Below, in pieces: positions 1 to 13,900 of a stretch of DNA of 64,000 bases (its first letter is position 1; the number at the start of each line of letters is the position of its first letter). This DNA comes from Malurus cyaneus samueli (taxonomy: Eukaryota > Chordata > Aves > Passeriformes > Maluridae): NCBI GenBank assembly GCA_009741485.1, contig CM019228.1, positions 10,554,696-10,618,695 of the forward strand. The letters run 5' to 3'. The translations under genes and the position numbers were made by a program. Below the pieces are notes generated by a model. It was given only the letters and a program-made list of their open reading frames with translations, made no database searches and was not told the origin of the DNA.

Positions 1-1805
1 CCTTTGTGTGATGGAAGGCAGCAGCAGGATGAGCTGCTGACACTGCTCTGTGCTTTCACAGGTAGCTGCCCGTGCAGCTGCAGACAGGAAAATGCAGGCT
101 CCCAGTCCCTGTCAGGAAGTGTAGGGTGCTGTGGGACCCACTGTGGAAACAAGAATTATATCTGTAAGGGCATTTCTTTGCCATGTATTCCTTGCCATGA
201 TGCCTGCTGGGCTCAGGACTGATGTGGTTTGTTTTCATTTTGGAGAGCCAAGATGGAAGAACGGTAGGTGGAAGGAGAGGCAGTGCAGGGTTTGCACTCC
301 TGTAGCCTCGGCAGGGAATGTGCTCAGGGCTTGGTAAGGCACGAAGCAAACAGCACCCAGGGGCATCACTGAGCAAACTGTGGGTGTGGGTGTCCTGGCC
401 TTGCCAGCAGGGAGCTGCTCTCGTGGTGCTGCCCTGTGGAGACCCTTCTGTGGGTGCATTCCCAGTGGGGTGTCATGGCATGGGGCAGGGAGCAGGCACT
501 CTGGGCGAGTCCTGGCAGGGCTGGCACTGAGGCAGCTGGGGAGGTGCTGGTTAGCCCTGGGCAGGGTTAGCAGAACTCTCCTGTCTCCAGCCACAGCGCT
601 GTCTAGGCAGATATGGGATGGCTGACGTCCCTTAGTGGTGTCAGAGCAGCATCTTCTTAGCTGGAATAACAAAGTACAGGTCAGGGAAGAGCTCCTGAGC
701 ATGTGTGGGGAAGCTGATGGTTCCTGCTTGTACTGGCTGTGAAGTGAGACAACACTGACAGTTACACATATTGGTGCAAATAAAACTTGCCCAGAATTGA
801 ATGTCCCGACTTCTGTTTGAAAATGAGCAGGAGGTGTCTGTCCTGGGTGTGCACTTGAATCCTGCTGATCCTGATGGCAGAGTGGAGAGCCTGAGCACAG
901 AGCAAGGCATGAAGCTCCTGATGTGGTCACTGGAACCAGCACACAGCCACCTAAGTGCCAACCTTCCAGACTTTTGGCCTTTTCACTATGGAACCCACCC
1001 CACAAGGGAATTAGGAAAGCAGTGCTTCTGCCTCTTCTTAAGGAGGTTGTAAAACTTCTGGAACTAGAAGCAGGATTAAAGGTGTCAGAGTTGGGCAGTT
1101 TCTTTGCATCTTCTAGGTTTGGGGAATCTTTATATGATATATAAAGATTTCAGTAGGCATGTGCTGGGGGTACATCCAGATGGTCCTATTAAAGCACAGG
1201 CTGATAGGGGACTCCTGAGAAGTTTGCCAGGTACACATGTTCAGGAATTATCCTCAACAGCACGAATAATGAAGAAGGAGCAATGGCGTTCAGATGTTGA
1301 TGTTGATAAAGTCATGCTGTGAATGGAGAGGAGGGGGTCGAGAAGGGCTTTGCTCTCCTGCTGGGGGGGCCGAAGCTGATGCAGATGCTGGGAAGTTTGG
1401 AAGTGACTCTGGGAGGAGCGGTGTGTGCTGCTCTCTGCTGGCTCGGGAGGGGACCATCCGCTCGCAGGGGTTCAGGGATTCTGGGATTCTATGAAGGAAC
1501 TGGCCAGTGACTCCCACAAATCACACTTGGGCTCGGGAGCAGGTGATGGAGAGAAGCCTGAAGTCTGACCCAGCTCTAAGTAGGGGAGAAAGGGCCATGC
1601 AGGGCCTTCTGCCTCTGGGAGAGAGGGCTGCAGCAGGGAGCAAAGTTGACAGGAAGAAATATTTAATAGACTTTTTTATTTTTCTGAATTAGACAGACTT
1701 ACTGAATTTGCTCTGGTAGGAGTCATGTCTAAGGACTGAGTTGCCCCAGTGCCAAATTTGAAGTTCATATTGCACTGAAACATTTTTTCCTGTTTTTTTC
1801 CCTAG
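1..1805 (+). other. BCR intron 8 (3' part)
   Basis: No coding exon is visible. The stretch is moderately GC-rich and ends in a pyrimidine tract and CCTAG acceptor before exon 9. A 256-codon antisense open frame at 235-1005 has no recognisable domain. Around 1473-1494 there is a pair of GGATTCT-type words like a CR1 3' end, but no CR1 body is convincing. Confidence 0.8.
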
Positions 1806-1927
1806 CACCGGCAGCTGCTGAAGGACAGTTTCATGGTGGAGCTGGTGGAGGGAGCTCGCAAGCTACGTCATGTCTTTCTTTTTACTGATCTCTTCCTGTG
1901 TGCCAAGCTCAAGAAGCAGATTGGAGG
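1806..1927 (+). CDS. BCR: BCR exon 9 (start of PH domain)
   Basis: The acceptor is TTTTTTTCCCTAG. The exon opens in phase 0 with HRQLLKDSF, continues through [20 protein letters not shown] and ends KKQIGG before the donor GTGAGG. These are residues 706-746, the first strands of the PH domain that binds phospholipid head groups. Confidence 0.96.
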
Positions 1928-4900
1928 GTGAGGTTTTCTTTTTGGACTTTCTTTGCCCCTCAGCTCCAACAGAATCCTGGGTTTAGCCAGCAGTTTTAGT
2001 TGTGTGTGGATACCCCAGACCTGGGTAACCATAGTCTACAAGATGTAGTTAGACAAGGAATGTCAGCAAGGTAGGAATGTTTACTGTAGGAGATCCTAAG
2101 TCCTGATCCCTAAAGAAAGGTTAATTCTTCCCACCCCTGCCCTGAGCCTACCTAGGAAAGTGGTATATGCTGTAGCTGCTGGTATTCTGGACAAATGACA
2201 TTTGTTTTTCTACTTCCCCTTTCTTTTAATAGGTGACAGTATTCACTTTCTTTGATGACTAAAGCTGTTAATTTTGGCTTTGCAGCTACAGACTGTTAGC
2301 AGTTTTACAGAAAAATGGCAAAGGTGCAGTAAACAGACTATGTGTCAACCCCAAAGTGCAGCTATAAAAACGGTTTTGTTGACCTATTTCACAAATGAAT
2401 GAGGGGGGAGGAACCATTACCAATGTACTTGCCTCAAATGGGGCTTTTCTTCATTTGGTAAACATTCTTCCTGGGGAGACCTTTCATCCTCTTGCCCTTC
2501 TCAAACAAAAAGTAATGCCTGCCCTTTCCAAAGCACATGCTTGTGAGATGTGAACCTTCAAAGGAGTGGGGCATTCCCAAGAGTGGCTGTTCCTGACAGT
2601 AGTGGAGAAGAGGGAATAAATAACGTAAAACATGAAAAAAGTGAGCTGCTTCTCCTGGTGAAATCCCTGCACAATGGCAGGTATGAGGTGCAGTTTCTCT
2701 CCCCTGGTTGGATTACACAGAGGTTTCTGTCCATCAGCCCATCTGCCCCATTTGGCCCTGGCTCAGGCAGGAGAGAGCCGGGTTCAGATCCCAGGGGATC
2801 TCCTGGTTATGGGTGTGGCACTGTTTCAGAGCTTTGCCTCACCAGAGGCTTCAGAGACAGAGCACGTGGAACTGAAAGGGTTTGCAGGAGATGGATGTGG
2901 TTTGTCTTAGGATGAAAAGAACCAGATGACAAAATGAGTTGCCTTGTTACGTGCTGTACTAGCCTTTTGCCAGACTTTTTCCACATGGGAATCACAGTAA
3001 AACTGGGTCCATACCTTAAGCATTATGGCAGGGAAGGACTTGTGGGAAAGAGGAGTGGGTGGTCCCTAACATCAGTAATAGTAAAAGGGTTGGACCTTCT
3101 GCCTTTCAGAAAAAGCCAACAATATGACTGCAAATGGTACATCCCCCTCACTGACCTCAGCTTCCAAATGGTGGATGAGTCTGAGGCAGTGCCCAATATC
3201 CCCCTGGTACCTGATGAGGAGCTGGATGCCATGAAGATCAAGATATCCCAGATCAAGAATGACATCCAGCGGGAAAAGGTAAAAGGGCTGAGTGCTCCGT
3301 GGCCGTGCAGACATGATAGGATGGGTGCTGGTGGCAGCAGCTCTGCCAGGGCTGCCTGGTGTGGGGACTCAGGCAGACATGATGGGATGGGTGCTGGTGG
3401 CAGCAGCTCTGCCAGGGCCCGGGGACTCAGGCTGCAGCAGACTGCTCAGCAGGGGCTTGTGACAGCAAATGCTTTGCTCATCCAGGGCACAGCTTTGATG
3501 ATCCTGCCCTGGAAGGAGGCAGAGACACAAAGACCCTATAGCTGTACCCAGCAGCTCCTCTACTCAGCAAAACCACCTAGGAGCATCATGTGGAGGGCAG
3601 GGACCTTATGCTGCAGACATGACATGGGCTGGGAGTGTTATTTGCCCATTTCTGGCTGTTAAATTATTTCCTACCAGTGATTTTGGTCAGGAGCCACATG
3701 CTCTTGAATTTTAGCAGGTTCAGTTATGCCTTTGAAGCTTTTTCCTACTTCACCGATGCCAAAGCACCAGCAAATACATGGAAAACAGCAATTATGCTGA
3801 CTGGACAGTCTGACATAGACATGGTGTCTCTGGCCCAGGCTTCTCTTTGCTTGCAAGCAAAGTGTTTTCAACAGATCCCAAACTTTCCTGGAGCATTAAA
3901 GAGAAATGAGTTTGAACACTGGTGGTGTGTAGAGCAGGATATGAATAACATTGATCATGCTGTGAGATTCTTCCCCACACTCCCAAAGAACACACTTTTG
4001 CCTCTCAGCAAAAGAAGTAAGATATTAGGAAGAACACTCCGTGGAAGCCTTTTATTTACCAGTTGCAGGTGTCTTAAGATACGTGCTTTGGTGCATCAGT
4101 TCTAAACAATACACATGGCTGGGTTTGGGACTGGATTTTATCCAGGAAAATACATATTTTTCGTGGACCTCTGATGAAAATGGATCAGTAGGTGGTGAGC
4201 GTGAGAGTTCTGAGCAGCTTCTAGAGAAGTTCTTTATAGTCTCCTTAGTTGTTAAGGTTGCTGGGAGTGCTGTGGCTGCCCAGGACATGATGCTGCTGCA
4301 GCCTCTGGAACAGAAAATACAGGGTGCTGGTGGGACAGTGGCCACACACCTCTGCACTTCATCTGGAGCAGCTGGGATTGGGAAACAGAGCCAGGTCCAA
4401 GTGTAGAGATACTGCAGGAGCCCTGTGGATCCTGATGGCAACATTTCTTCAGCACTGGGGCCATTTACCTACTCACAGGGTAGAGACTGTGGATTTCAAA
4501 ATAGCTGTTCGTGTAAATGGGAGCAGGTTTGGAGAATAACACATGTCCTCTGTCTCACTCTCTCCCACAACCTTCAGAGGGCCAATAAAGGCAGCAAGGT
4601 CATTGAGAGATTAAAAAAGAAGCTCTCGGAGCAGGAATCCCTCCTACTTCTGATGTCTCCCAACATGGCCTTCCGGGTGCACAATCGCAATGGCAAGGTG
4701 AGAGCACACCCTGACACCCTCAGTGCCCTGGGGTCAGGGGGCTTGTGTGTGTGACTGTGTGGCTCCTGCACAGGGAGGGCTTTGTGGCCTTTGCTGAGAA
4801 ATAAGCACAGAAATGAATCCCCTATCTCAGCACCAGCGCTGGTAGAGCAATGAAACAGCCCCTCCTCTGAGATGCATCTCTGCAGCAGCTGCTCTCTAGA

Positions 4901-7900
4901 CTGCCCTGTGGCTGCAAGGCTTGGCACGCTCAGGGCAGTGTCCTCAGGGCTGCAGCTGCTGCCAGGGTTATCCTCTGCCAGGGTATTCCTTGCTCTGGCA
5001 CTGTTGTACCCTGTCACCGTGGCCTTTCCATGCATGTGGCAAAGGAGCCTTACAAGACTGTGTTAGTGCTCAGTGTGAATCCATGACCTGGTCACTGCTT
5101 GCTGGCTGTCACTGCTTCATCAGTGTCTAGGCCTGTGTTGGAGGCTTTTGGCATTGCTGGTGCAGCTGTTGAGAGGAATAGCACAAGCTGCCATGGGAGC
5201 TGAATCAGGGCCCCAGCTGCCCTCGGCAGGGTGGGGCTCTGTGGGCTCTGACTGTGCTGGTACCGTGGGCACATTGCCAGAGCCTGCCTGCCCTGGCAGA
5301 GCTGTGATGCAGGACAAATGGCAGCAGTGCCAGCAGGACGGTGTATCCAGCAATTTGCACAGGACGAGGGTTGGAACAGGCAGGCCCAGCCCTCGGTGGT
5401 GCATCAGACTAATGCTGTTTCCTTCTGTGTTCCTGGGTAGAGTTACACATTCCTCATTTCATCGGACTATGAAAGGGCGGAGTGGAGGGAGAATATCCGG
5501 GAGCAGCAGAAGAAATGTGAGTATCCCTCAGCTGTCATTGGTACAAATACTGTGATCTTAAGAGAGCAGGGGTCCAGAGGATGAGATGTGGGACAGGCTT
5601 CCCTGCCAAAACAGAGATCTGCATTGAAATCCACAGCACAATATGGATGTCTCCTGTCTGAGGCTGTTTGGGGGACTTCTGCCTGCAGCAATACCTAGGG
5701 AATTTGTAGGGAGAGCACTTAGTAAGTAAATGTATGTAGAGATTCTCCCATTTACTCTAGAGGTCAGAGCTTGGTGCAATTCCAGGTAGAGGGAGGAGCC
5801 ACGCCTTTTTATCTGGTGCCACTCAGAAGAAATTTAGTTACTTTTTTGGCAAGGTGCTTTTGGCTTTGCAAGGAGCTAAGAACATCTCTATTTCCTATGA
5901 ACCTGCAGTAGCTGTACTGCCCTGAGCACCTCAGTGCTGCTGCTGAGCAGTACCCAGGGAGCACTGTCCCATGTGTGCCCAGGATGAGAGGTAATGCATT
6001 CAGCCTCTCCTTGGAATTTTAACTCTTCCCCTTTCAATCCCCTTGACAGGCTATAAAAGCTTTTCACTCACATCCGTGGAGCTCCAGATGCTGACAAACT
6101 CCTGTGTGAAGCTTCAGACTGTCCACAACATTCCTCTCACTATTAATAAGGAAGGTAAGACCTTTGGGGTTTGCTTTCACATGGTGCAACTGCAGTGAAA
6201 TTCTCCCCCTGCCTGATTTTGTGCTTTCTCCTGGAACTGTTCTTACTCTTCCCTTTTGCTATGGGTTGCAGGCATCCTCCAGTATACATTAATTGACTAT
6301 CAAATGGTCCTTGCAGCAGCTGTTATGCAAGGTATTGGAGTGCCTGGTGGAGTCCTAGCCTGGGACAGCTTTGAGCTGTGTCTGGGAATCCCTTGAAACA
6401 ACACTAGATGGCCAGAATTGTGTTAGGGACCACCCTAAATTACTGCTTAATCTGGTAGTGTAGACTGAGCCTCTGTAATTAACTTTTTCTCATTTGAGTT
6501 TCTTCCATGCTGTTTTGCTGATCCTAGAACAGTCACTGTAAAAGCCCCCCCAGTGCCACTGACAGTGAAGCTGGAACAGTCTCCTGTCTTGCTGAAGTGG
6601 CTGTGACGTGCTCCTGCCATCCTTGGGGACAGTTCATCCTGTGCTTATTATCCTGTGTGATATCAGTCTCTTTCACTCTCAGTTCCACTGTAAATGTAAT
6701 GAAATTCCTTGGGTCTTTTGTACAGATGACGAATCCCCAGGTCTCTATGGATTCCTGAATGTCATTGTCCACTCTGCCACGGGATTCAAGCAAAGCTCAA
6801 GTGAGTTGCAGTTCCGTGACACACAAGGGGTACTGATAAGTGTTAGATGAGCCATGTGCTGGTGCAGCTGGGTGTATATTGCAGCATCTGGGATGATGGT
6901 GAGGAGAGTTGTTTCGGGGAACTGGAAGTTCCTACTCTTAACTCAGAAAGATCACTGTCAAGGATCATGCACTCAGCACTTATATTTGGGCCTAGTCTGT
7001 TTGAGGTTTTAAGCAGTGTTTGCAGATTACCCAGCTGTTCTAGAAACAAGTCAGTCCATATCCTGAATTCTTTCAGCTCTATTTTATTTTACAATGAAAG
7101 AATGAAAAACATTCTCTGACATCCAGAATTTTTGTTGTGATGAAAGAGGTGTTAAAATTCAGAGGAATTATTTGATAAAGGATCAAAAAATGTGGTAGAG
7201 CTTCTTAAGGACAGCTGGGCTGATCAAGGTGATGAGATTTGTATGGGATGGTGGTAGTGATACTAATACAGAGATGATGGAAATGAAGACACGCTGAAAG
7301 TGGTTAATGCAGGTTAGGAGATTCTAGATATATTTTTAAAGTTTTTGTCTCTGTCTCCCCTCCTCAGATTTGTACTGCACGTTAGAGGTGGATTCTTTCG
7401 GGTATTTTGTGAACAAAGCCAAAACTAGAGTTTACAGAGACACCACGGAGCCCAACTGGAATGAGGTAGGTTTGATTTTTCTTGATGTGACTTGTTCCAT
7501 GTGCCAAACATCAACCCATCAACCCAGGACAGAAGATCTGCCAATGGAAGAGCAATTGTGCTGCACGTGCTGCTACTCAGAAAACACTCGTCTGCCTGGT
7601 TCATTTGACTGTCAGAGCTTGCAGAAGATTTTCTCTTGGATTAGCTATAGTTAAACAATTTGATACAAGTTAGTCTTGTCAAGTATTTAATCTTTTAAAT
7701 AGAAGCTTTAATCTTTTAAATAGAAGCATGCTTGATTACTTTTTTAAAGACACAAGTGAAAATATATTGAAGCAGATGGTTTTGTTTATTTGTTGAGAGG
7801 GGGAAGAATTAGCTATAGACATTTTGCCTGTTTACAGCCAGCTCAGACCTGCTGGTGAGCAAAATTTTTTACAGGGAAGGTGAGCAAATTTGTTTTTGAA

Positions 7901-10900
7901 TAATACTTTGCTGAGACCTGTGAAACCTAAGGAGTGAACCACCTTAGTCTCCAATTTGACCACCTTATAAATACAAAATACAATTTCAGCTTATTTCTAG
8001 ACCAATTCCAGTAGGGAGGAGGGTTTGGCCGGTCCTTAAGTGCTCTTGTGATGAGTATTAAGGAGTCTATATTGATTATTCTGAGCCTGGTGTCCTGTTG
8101 TGATGCAGCCATTGCTCTTTCCTTTCCTGGTGCCCTGCAGGAGTTTGAGATTGAGCTGGAGGGCTCACAGACACTGCGCATTCTGTGCTATGAAAAGTGC
8201 TACAACAAAACCAAGCTCACCAAAGAGGATGGAGAGAGCACAGATCGCATAATGGGCAAAGGACAGATCCAGGTAAGACTGTGCTGAACTCCTGATACTC
8301 TTACTGCAAAATATCACAGGACTTTTGAATCCTGGAGCTCACTGCAGAGGTTTTTTTTGCCTTCTGATTGTCTCAGCACTGAAGATTTTCCTCCAGATAG
8401 TGAGGTACGCAGTGTGATTCACAAGCAGGAAATCAGGAGCTTTGTCCCTCTTGCTTTGTGTCCTACGTCTGCTTCAGCACCCTTGTGGAATAGCTGCTTG
8501 TTTTGGTCTCTCATTTGCCCATTAACTTAAAAACTTCCAGAGCAGTGTATAGGAACTGCACTGCCCTGGGCCTTGGGCAGTGTTGAGGATGTTCCATTTG
8601 TGACAGAAGGATGCAAGAGTATTCTCTCCCCTCTGAAAGTCATGTGCAGAAAGACTGCCATGTGTATGTGCTGGAAGTTGATGGCTGTGCTGGCCAGGCC
8701 CTGGAACAGGCTGATTGTCCTGGTGACTGCTGTGTCCAGAGTGTGGTGTCCATGATAGCAGGCAGCATCTGAGGAACAGTTCTACTGCTGAGAACTGGCC
8801 TGGGACATTTTGTGTGGCAGATTTGTAATTCAGTAGGGCAGGTGATGATTGCAAAGGGCTGCTGCTACTGGGGGGCTGCTGTGTCATAGAGCACTAAAGC
8901 TGGAGGTGGAGAAATCAGCCCATCTGTGGAGGACAACACGGGGAACATATATGCCCCATCTTGATTCAATTCATTGCACTATCTGTCCACAACTTTAGGA
9001 GGGTGTTTAAATGCCTGCACTGAGAACACAATCTTTGTGTTGGACTGACTGTTGAACAGAACAGAGACCCTGCCCAGATACCTTTTCCTGCCTGATATGT
9101 TGAAAGATCTCACCAGTTCCCTCCCCTCCATTCCCATCTGGCTGTCCCATCTCCCTGTGGGAGAGCTTTCCCTGGCACTGGAGCAATGCAGGTCAAATCC
9201 ATTTGTGGGATTGCAGAAGCAGTTTAGGGTGAGGGTGGCCTGTGGGATCACATCCCACTTTGCTCTGGCAGGGTTCATTATTGAAATGACTTTGACCAGG
9301 CCTCTTGTTTCCCTCTCTCCTGTTTTCTGGGACAGCTTTTGTCTCAATGCATGGTGGGATTTGGAAGGGAACTCACGTGCAGATCAATAAATGCCAGCAC
9401 AGGGTATCTCCTGTGTGTGTGTCTCAGCTGACCAGAAATCCCCATGTCCCTTCTGCTAACAAAGGCCATTTTCCACAGAGCTGAGCAACTACAAAAGAGC
9501 AAGTCTTCAGTGCTGAAATGCCCTGGAGATTTGTGTGCTCGTGACAGAGAACCCAGAAATCACTGACGCGCTAAATTCTACAAATATTTTATATAGAATG
9601 ATTAAGAAAAAACAAATAAAATCTTTCAGATTTTTAGCAATCTTTTTTTTTTCACAGGAGTGGGCATTTTTGTGCACAGCAGTTGTATATTCTGCAAATA
9701 TATTTTATACTTAAGTTAGTAAGTAGAAATACTCTTTGGTTACAACTAAATATTAATTGCATCTTGTTTTAGAGAAATCAAAACAGTGGGAAGGTTAAAT
9801 AAAGGAATAAGGTCAATTAAAGTGTTTTTAATTAATGTGCAAAACTTGCAATCTGTTGTGCCATAAAAGGCATATGCAAAAGCTCTCTTGCTTTCTGTAA
9901 ATCCCCTTTGCAATTTATAAAGAAACTTGATGAACTGCCAGAATAACCTCTTAATTCTCAGTGATTTCTGTCCATTATCAATTTGGATTGATAAAATTTA
10001 TTAAAGGTTTTGATTTTGGTTTAGTTCTATTTTTGAAGTAAACACCGTTTCTGTATTCAGAAACTATAATAATGCAGCAATAAAATCCAATTACAACTTG
10101 TGGCTGAAGCTGGCTGTGTTCTCCCAGGTGCTTTTATATCAAGTTTTGTTTGCCTTAGAGTTGCTAGTTTATCCTGGGCTTTCTGTTTTGTTGTTGTACT
10201 GTCATTATTCAGCCCAAGTCAGTCTGTGTAAAGGCAAGGTCTTTGAAGTTGAGTGAGGGCTTTTTTCATAAATTCCCTTCAGTTAAAAACTCTGGGAACA
10301 TGAAGAGTTGCAACTGCATCCTCCTATTGATAAAAGCAGAGAAATTTCTCTGTTGGCTAAATTGCAGTGTGTATTGTTAAGCAATGTATTATTGTAAATA
10401 TGCAATTTCCTGCTACTGGGAATTCTGACTCACCAGATTCCGAGAGCCTCGTTGATGAAGACAATCAAGGAGACAAGGACTGTTTTGGTTGTGAAAATGT
10501 TTATTAAATCTCTCCATTACATTACGGCAGTGGAGGAAGGAAGGCTGGAAACTGGTTCATGTAGTCACAAGTTTCCCGGAATGGGCAGCAATTTTAACAG
10601 CTCCCATTGCTCACATTTTCTTTTCCTATGGAATATTTTATTTGCCTGTCTTTATAGCCACCTGCAAGAGCTGCTTCATTCCTGCCAATCTGCAAGTTTT
10701 ATCTCTGAAACATAAACCCAAGAGGTTTTAATGTGGGAGAACCTCCTGTACATGTAGAAGTGAAGTCCTCACCAGATCTGGGCGCAGCAGTGCTGGGTGT
10801 ACAGTGTTGAGCTGACTGGCACACATGGCTGGGGGCTTCTGGTGTACCTCAGGCATGAGAAACACTGGCTGGGTACACTGTGAAACTGAATTTATTGGGG

Positions 10901-13900
10901 GATTTGGAGGAGGAAGGAATGGACATCACCTTACAGGAGGAAACGTGAGGCATAGTTCAGCTGTAGGCATAAACTAATCTCATTGTGAGCACTCTGGGTT
11001 TTGCTTTCTGTTGTTACCTTGCAGTCCATCTTTGGCACTTGGGCTGGCCCTTTGGCTCTTAGAGTTTTGCACTTCACGTGGCAGACACATGCCCATGTTT
11101 GGAGTGTAGCAGCCTTTTGTTTGGCTTTGACACTCTGTACCTAAGTGGGCACATTTGTCAGCACGACTGGCCTCTGCCTTGGGAACAGACTGCATGAGTG
11201 AAGTGATACTTCACCCTGTGATCCGGCTCCTCCTATTGGTGCCTCCCAGAAATGCTATTTTCTTTGTTTTCTTTTTCTGCATGATCAGCTCAAGCAAAAT
11301 ATTTCCTTCTCCTTCACAGCAGTGCTGGAAAATCAGGGCGGATGTGACCTTAGATCATTCATTCTGTGGAGCACCATTCCTCTGTTGCCTTGCAAAACAA
11401 TCGCTCTTATCTTAATTATCTGGGATGTCTCATAGCAGTGCCCATGGCTATTTCAGGCACCAAGTTGTTTTCCATGTAAACCAGATTCTCCCATGTTGTA
11501 CCTCCCAAGTGTCAACTCGGAAACCTTTTACTCACTCAAGCTTGTTTGCTGAAGCAGAACATTGTCCCAGCAATGAAAATAGGGGGGAAATGAAGAAGGC
11601 AATGGGTCATGGCTAAAGGGTGATGGTGGGAAAGATTAACCTGTCAGTAGGGAGCTGTGAGAAGAATGAGGTTATGGCAGGACTGGGAGTTTCCAGCAGC
11701 AGTGAGACTCTGACAACATGTATGTCAAATCAGTTACAATTCAAAACTGATGGAGTGTAAAGTTGCCGGGGGGATTTAATAAAGAGAAGAAGTAATGTGA
11801 ATGAATATATAAAACACACTAACCTTAATGTTCCTCAGTCCATGCTCTTTCATTTCCACTGAGGTTTCTTTGGTTTTCCCTCCTTCTGCATGTTTTCTTT
11901 TCTCTCTGGGGAAAAAGAAATCATGATCAAGCTCTCTGTGGTGGTTTCCTAGGGCAGAGCACAGACACCCTTCCGAGTGCCTGGCTTGCATTTGCCAGAC
12001 CAGCATCCCCAGTTTGCCTTTTGCCAGGTTCTCACCACTCTGCTGTGCACTCTCAGCCTTTCCTGACTGTCTGAATTCAGTGCTGAGCTGCTGCAAGGGC
12101 CAGCGACTTGGAGTCAGAACCCCCTGTGGTGCTGAGCTGCTTTGTTCTATTGTGTTTGGGGCAGGATACAGAGAGGTATTGGCTTGATTCATTAGTGAGT
12201 TGGGGGCTGTAGCTTGTCTCTGCAAACCGAAGAAGAGGCCACAAGGGGACTGGAGGCAGCAGCAAACACACAGAGTGGTTGTTTTGTGTTTTCCTGTTCG
12301 GCATGAGAATTTGGTGGGGACTGTGCAAACAAGCCCATGCAATACAGTCTGTGAGGGATTTAGCAGGTCTGTCCTATTTGCACAGGGCTTGGAAATGACA
12401 CAATGGCCCTATTTCAGTGCAGCTGGGGCAGGTCATTCAAACCAAGCAACTATTTGGAGGAACTGTGTAAAGGAGAAGTAAATTCCACTGTCAGATGCAG
12501 AGGCAGCCATTGCACAGTGCCTCCCCTGCTTGAGCTGGCACAGCTTGCTCGGAGCTGCCTCCCTTTGCCGTGCTGACCGTGGATTGCATTCTTCTACTCT
12601 GTGCTCCTTCTTTCAGGTCACTGATCTCCAAATCAGGCCAGAAGACAGCATGGCCCCATTTCTCCTCTGTGCTGGAGCATCACTCTTGCTATCTCTTTGT
12701 CGTCTGTGTGCTCTGTCCCTGCCTGCTCCAGCTGCCCTTTCCCTCTCTTGCTCTTGCTGCCTCAGAAGGTCAGTCGTCAGTTGGGACCAGGACTGAAACT
12801 TGATCGAAGTCCCAATGATAGTTCTTGGTTTCCTGTTGACTCTGCTACATCCTATTGTGACTTACCAGACTGTTAGACCTAATCTTCCTGTCTCAGTGTT
12901 GCTGAGAGCTTATTCAAGCTTGGCTCTTTTAATAGCTTCCATCATTTTATTTTGTTATTTTAAAAAGCACCTTGGAGGGGATTTTTTTTTCTTAATTGCT
13001 GTTGTTATTGCCAGTGATTTATGCAATCAATTTATGCAAGGCTGGGTCAGGCAGCTCTGGTGCCTGTTCTCCCTGGCTGTCCCCATTCACTACAAGGCAT
13101 TCTGCAGGAGGAGTCAAACAGCAGGAGGGAGTGCAGGGGTCCTGCCAGCTCTGCAGCAGAGTTCAGAGACTGGGAGCAAGAGATAGCAGCAGTTTACATG
13201 CAGCCCTGACTCAGCCCCAGCAGTTACCTACAAGGAAAAGTCTCTGTGGGCTCTCAGCTCCAGCAAGGAAAAGTCTTGCGAGATCTCAGCTCCAGCACTC
13301 TGCTTCTGCTTGTCCTTTGCAGCCATGTGAAAGTTACTTTTGAGACAGAGCAAGATGGTGTTTGGCTTGCATTATTTAACATCTATTTATTTGCTTTTGT
13401 TTTGGCCAGTGGAGGGAATTCCCTGGTCCTTACTGAGACATAACCAGTAATACCTGTTAGTTTAAATAAACTGTAACTGGATTCTACTGGACTCTTCCTT
13501 TAAAGTTTTTGGCAAATATTCGAATCCTCTTTCCCCTTTAGTATTAAGCTTTCTCCTCCTGCTATAAATAATACACTCAGTGACTCTATTCTAAAAGCAG
13601 ATGGAAAACTGGTTCCCAGCAAGAGGATTGGCTGTGACTGTGTCCATCAGCAGGGCCATTTTGGCAGCTTAACCAGATGACTCTTTAGAGCTGGAGATCA
13701 AGCTTTCAGGAATACTGAGCATGGTTGCTCCTCATAGGAAACCAGACACTTCAGAAATGGTTTCCTCTTGATTCTGGGAAAGAATGCAGTTGTTGAAAGA
13801 AACTGAACTTCCAGCACGGAAGTTCAGGGTAGGAGAGCCTAGAAACTGGCCAGCTCGTAGGGCCCTTGGCCAGCCCCACAGGCGGGGGCGGATCTGCTCT

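Noticed and set aside
1473..1494. GGATTCTGGGATTCTATGAA, like a CR1 terminal repeat
   Set aside because: No CR1 body can be traced upstream; two short words are not enough for an element call.
2934..3662. 242-codon + strand open frame containing BCR exon 10
   Set aside because: Only 3110-3278 is coding; the rest is intron read-through, including the tandem duplication.
12530..13343. Cluster of overlapping Leu/Ser/Cys-rich + strand open frames in BCR intron 16
   Set aside because: Low-complexity composition, frames mutually overlapping, no splice or domain support.
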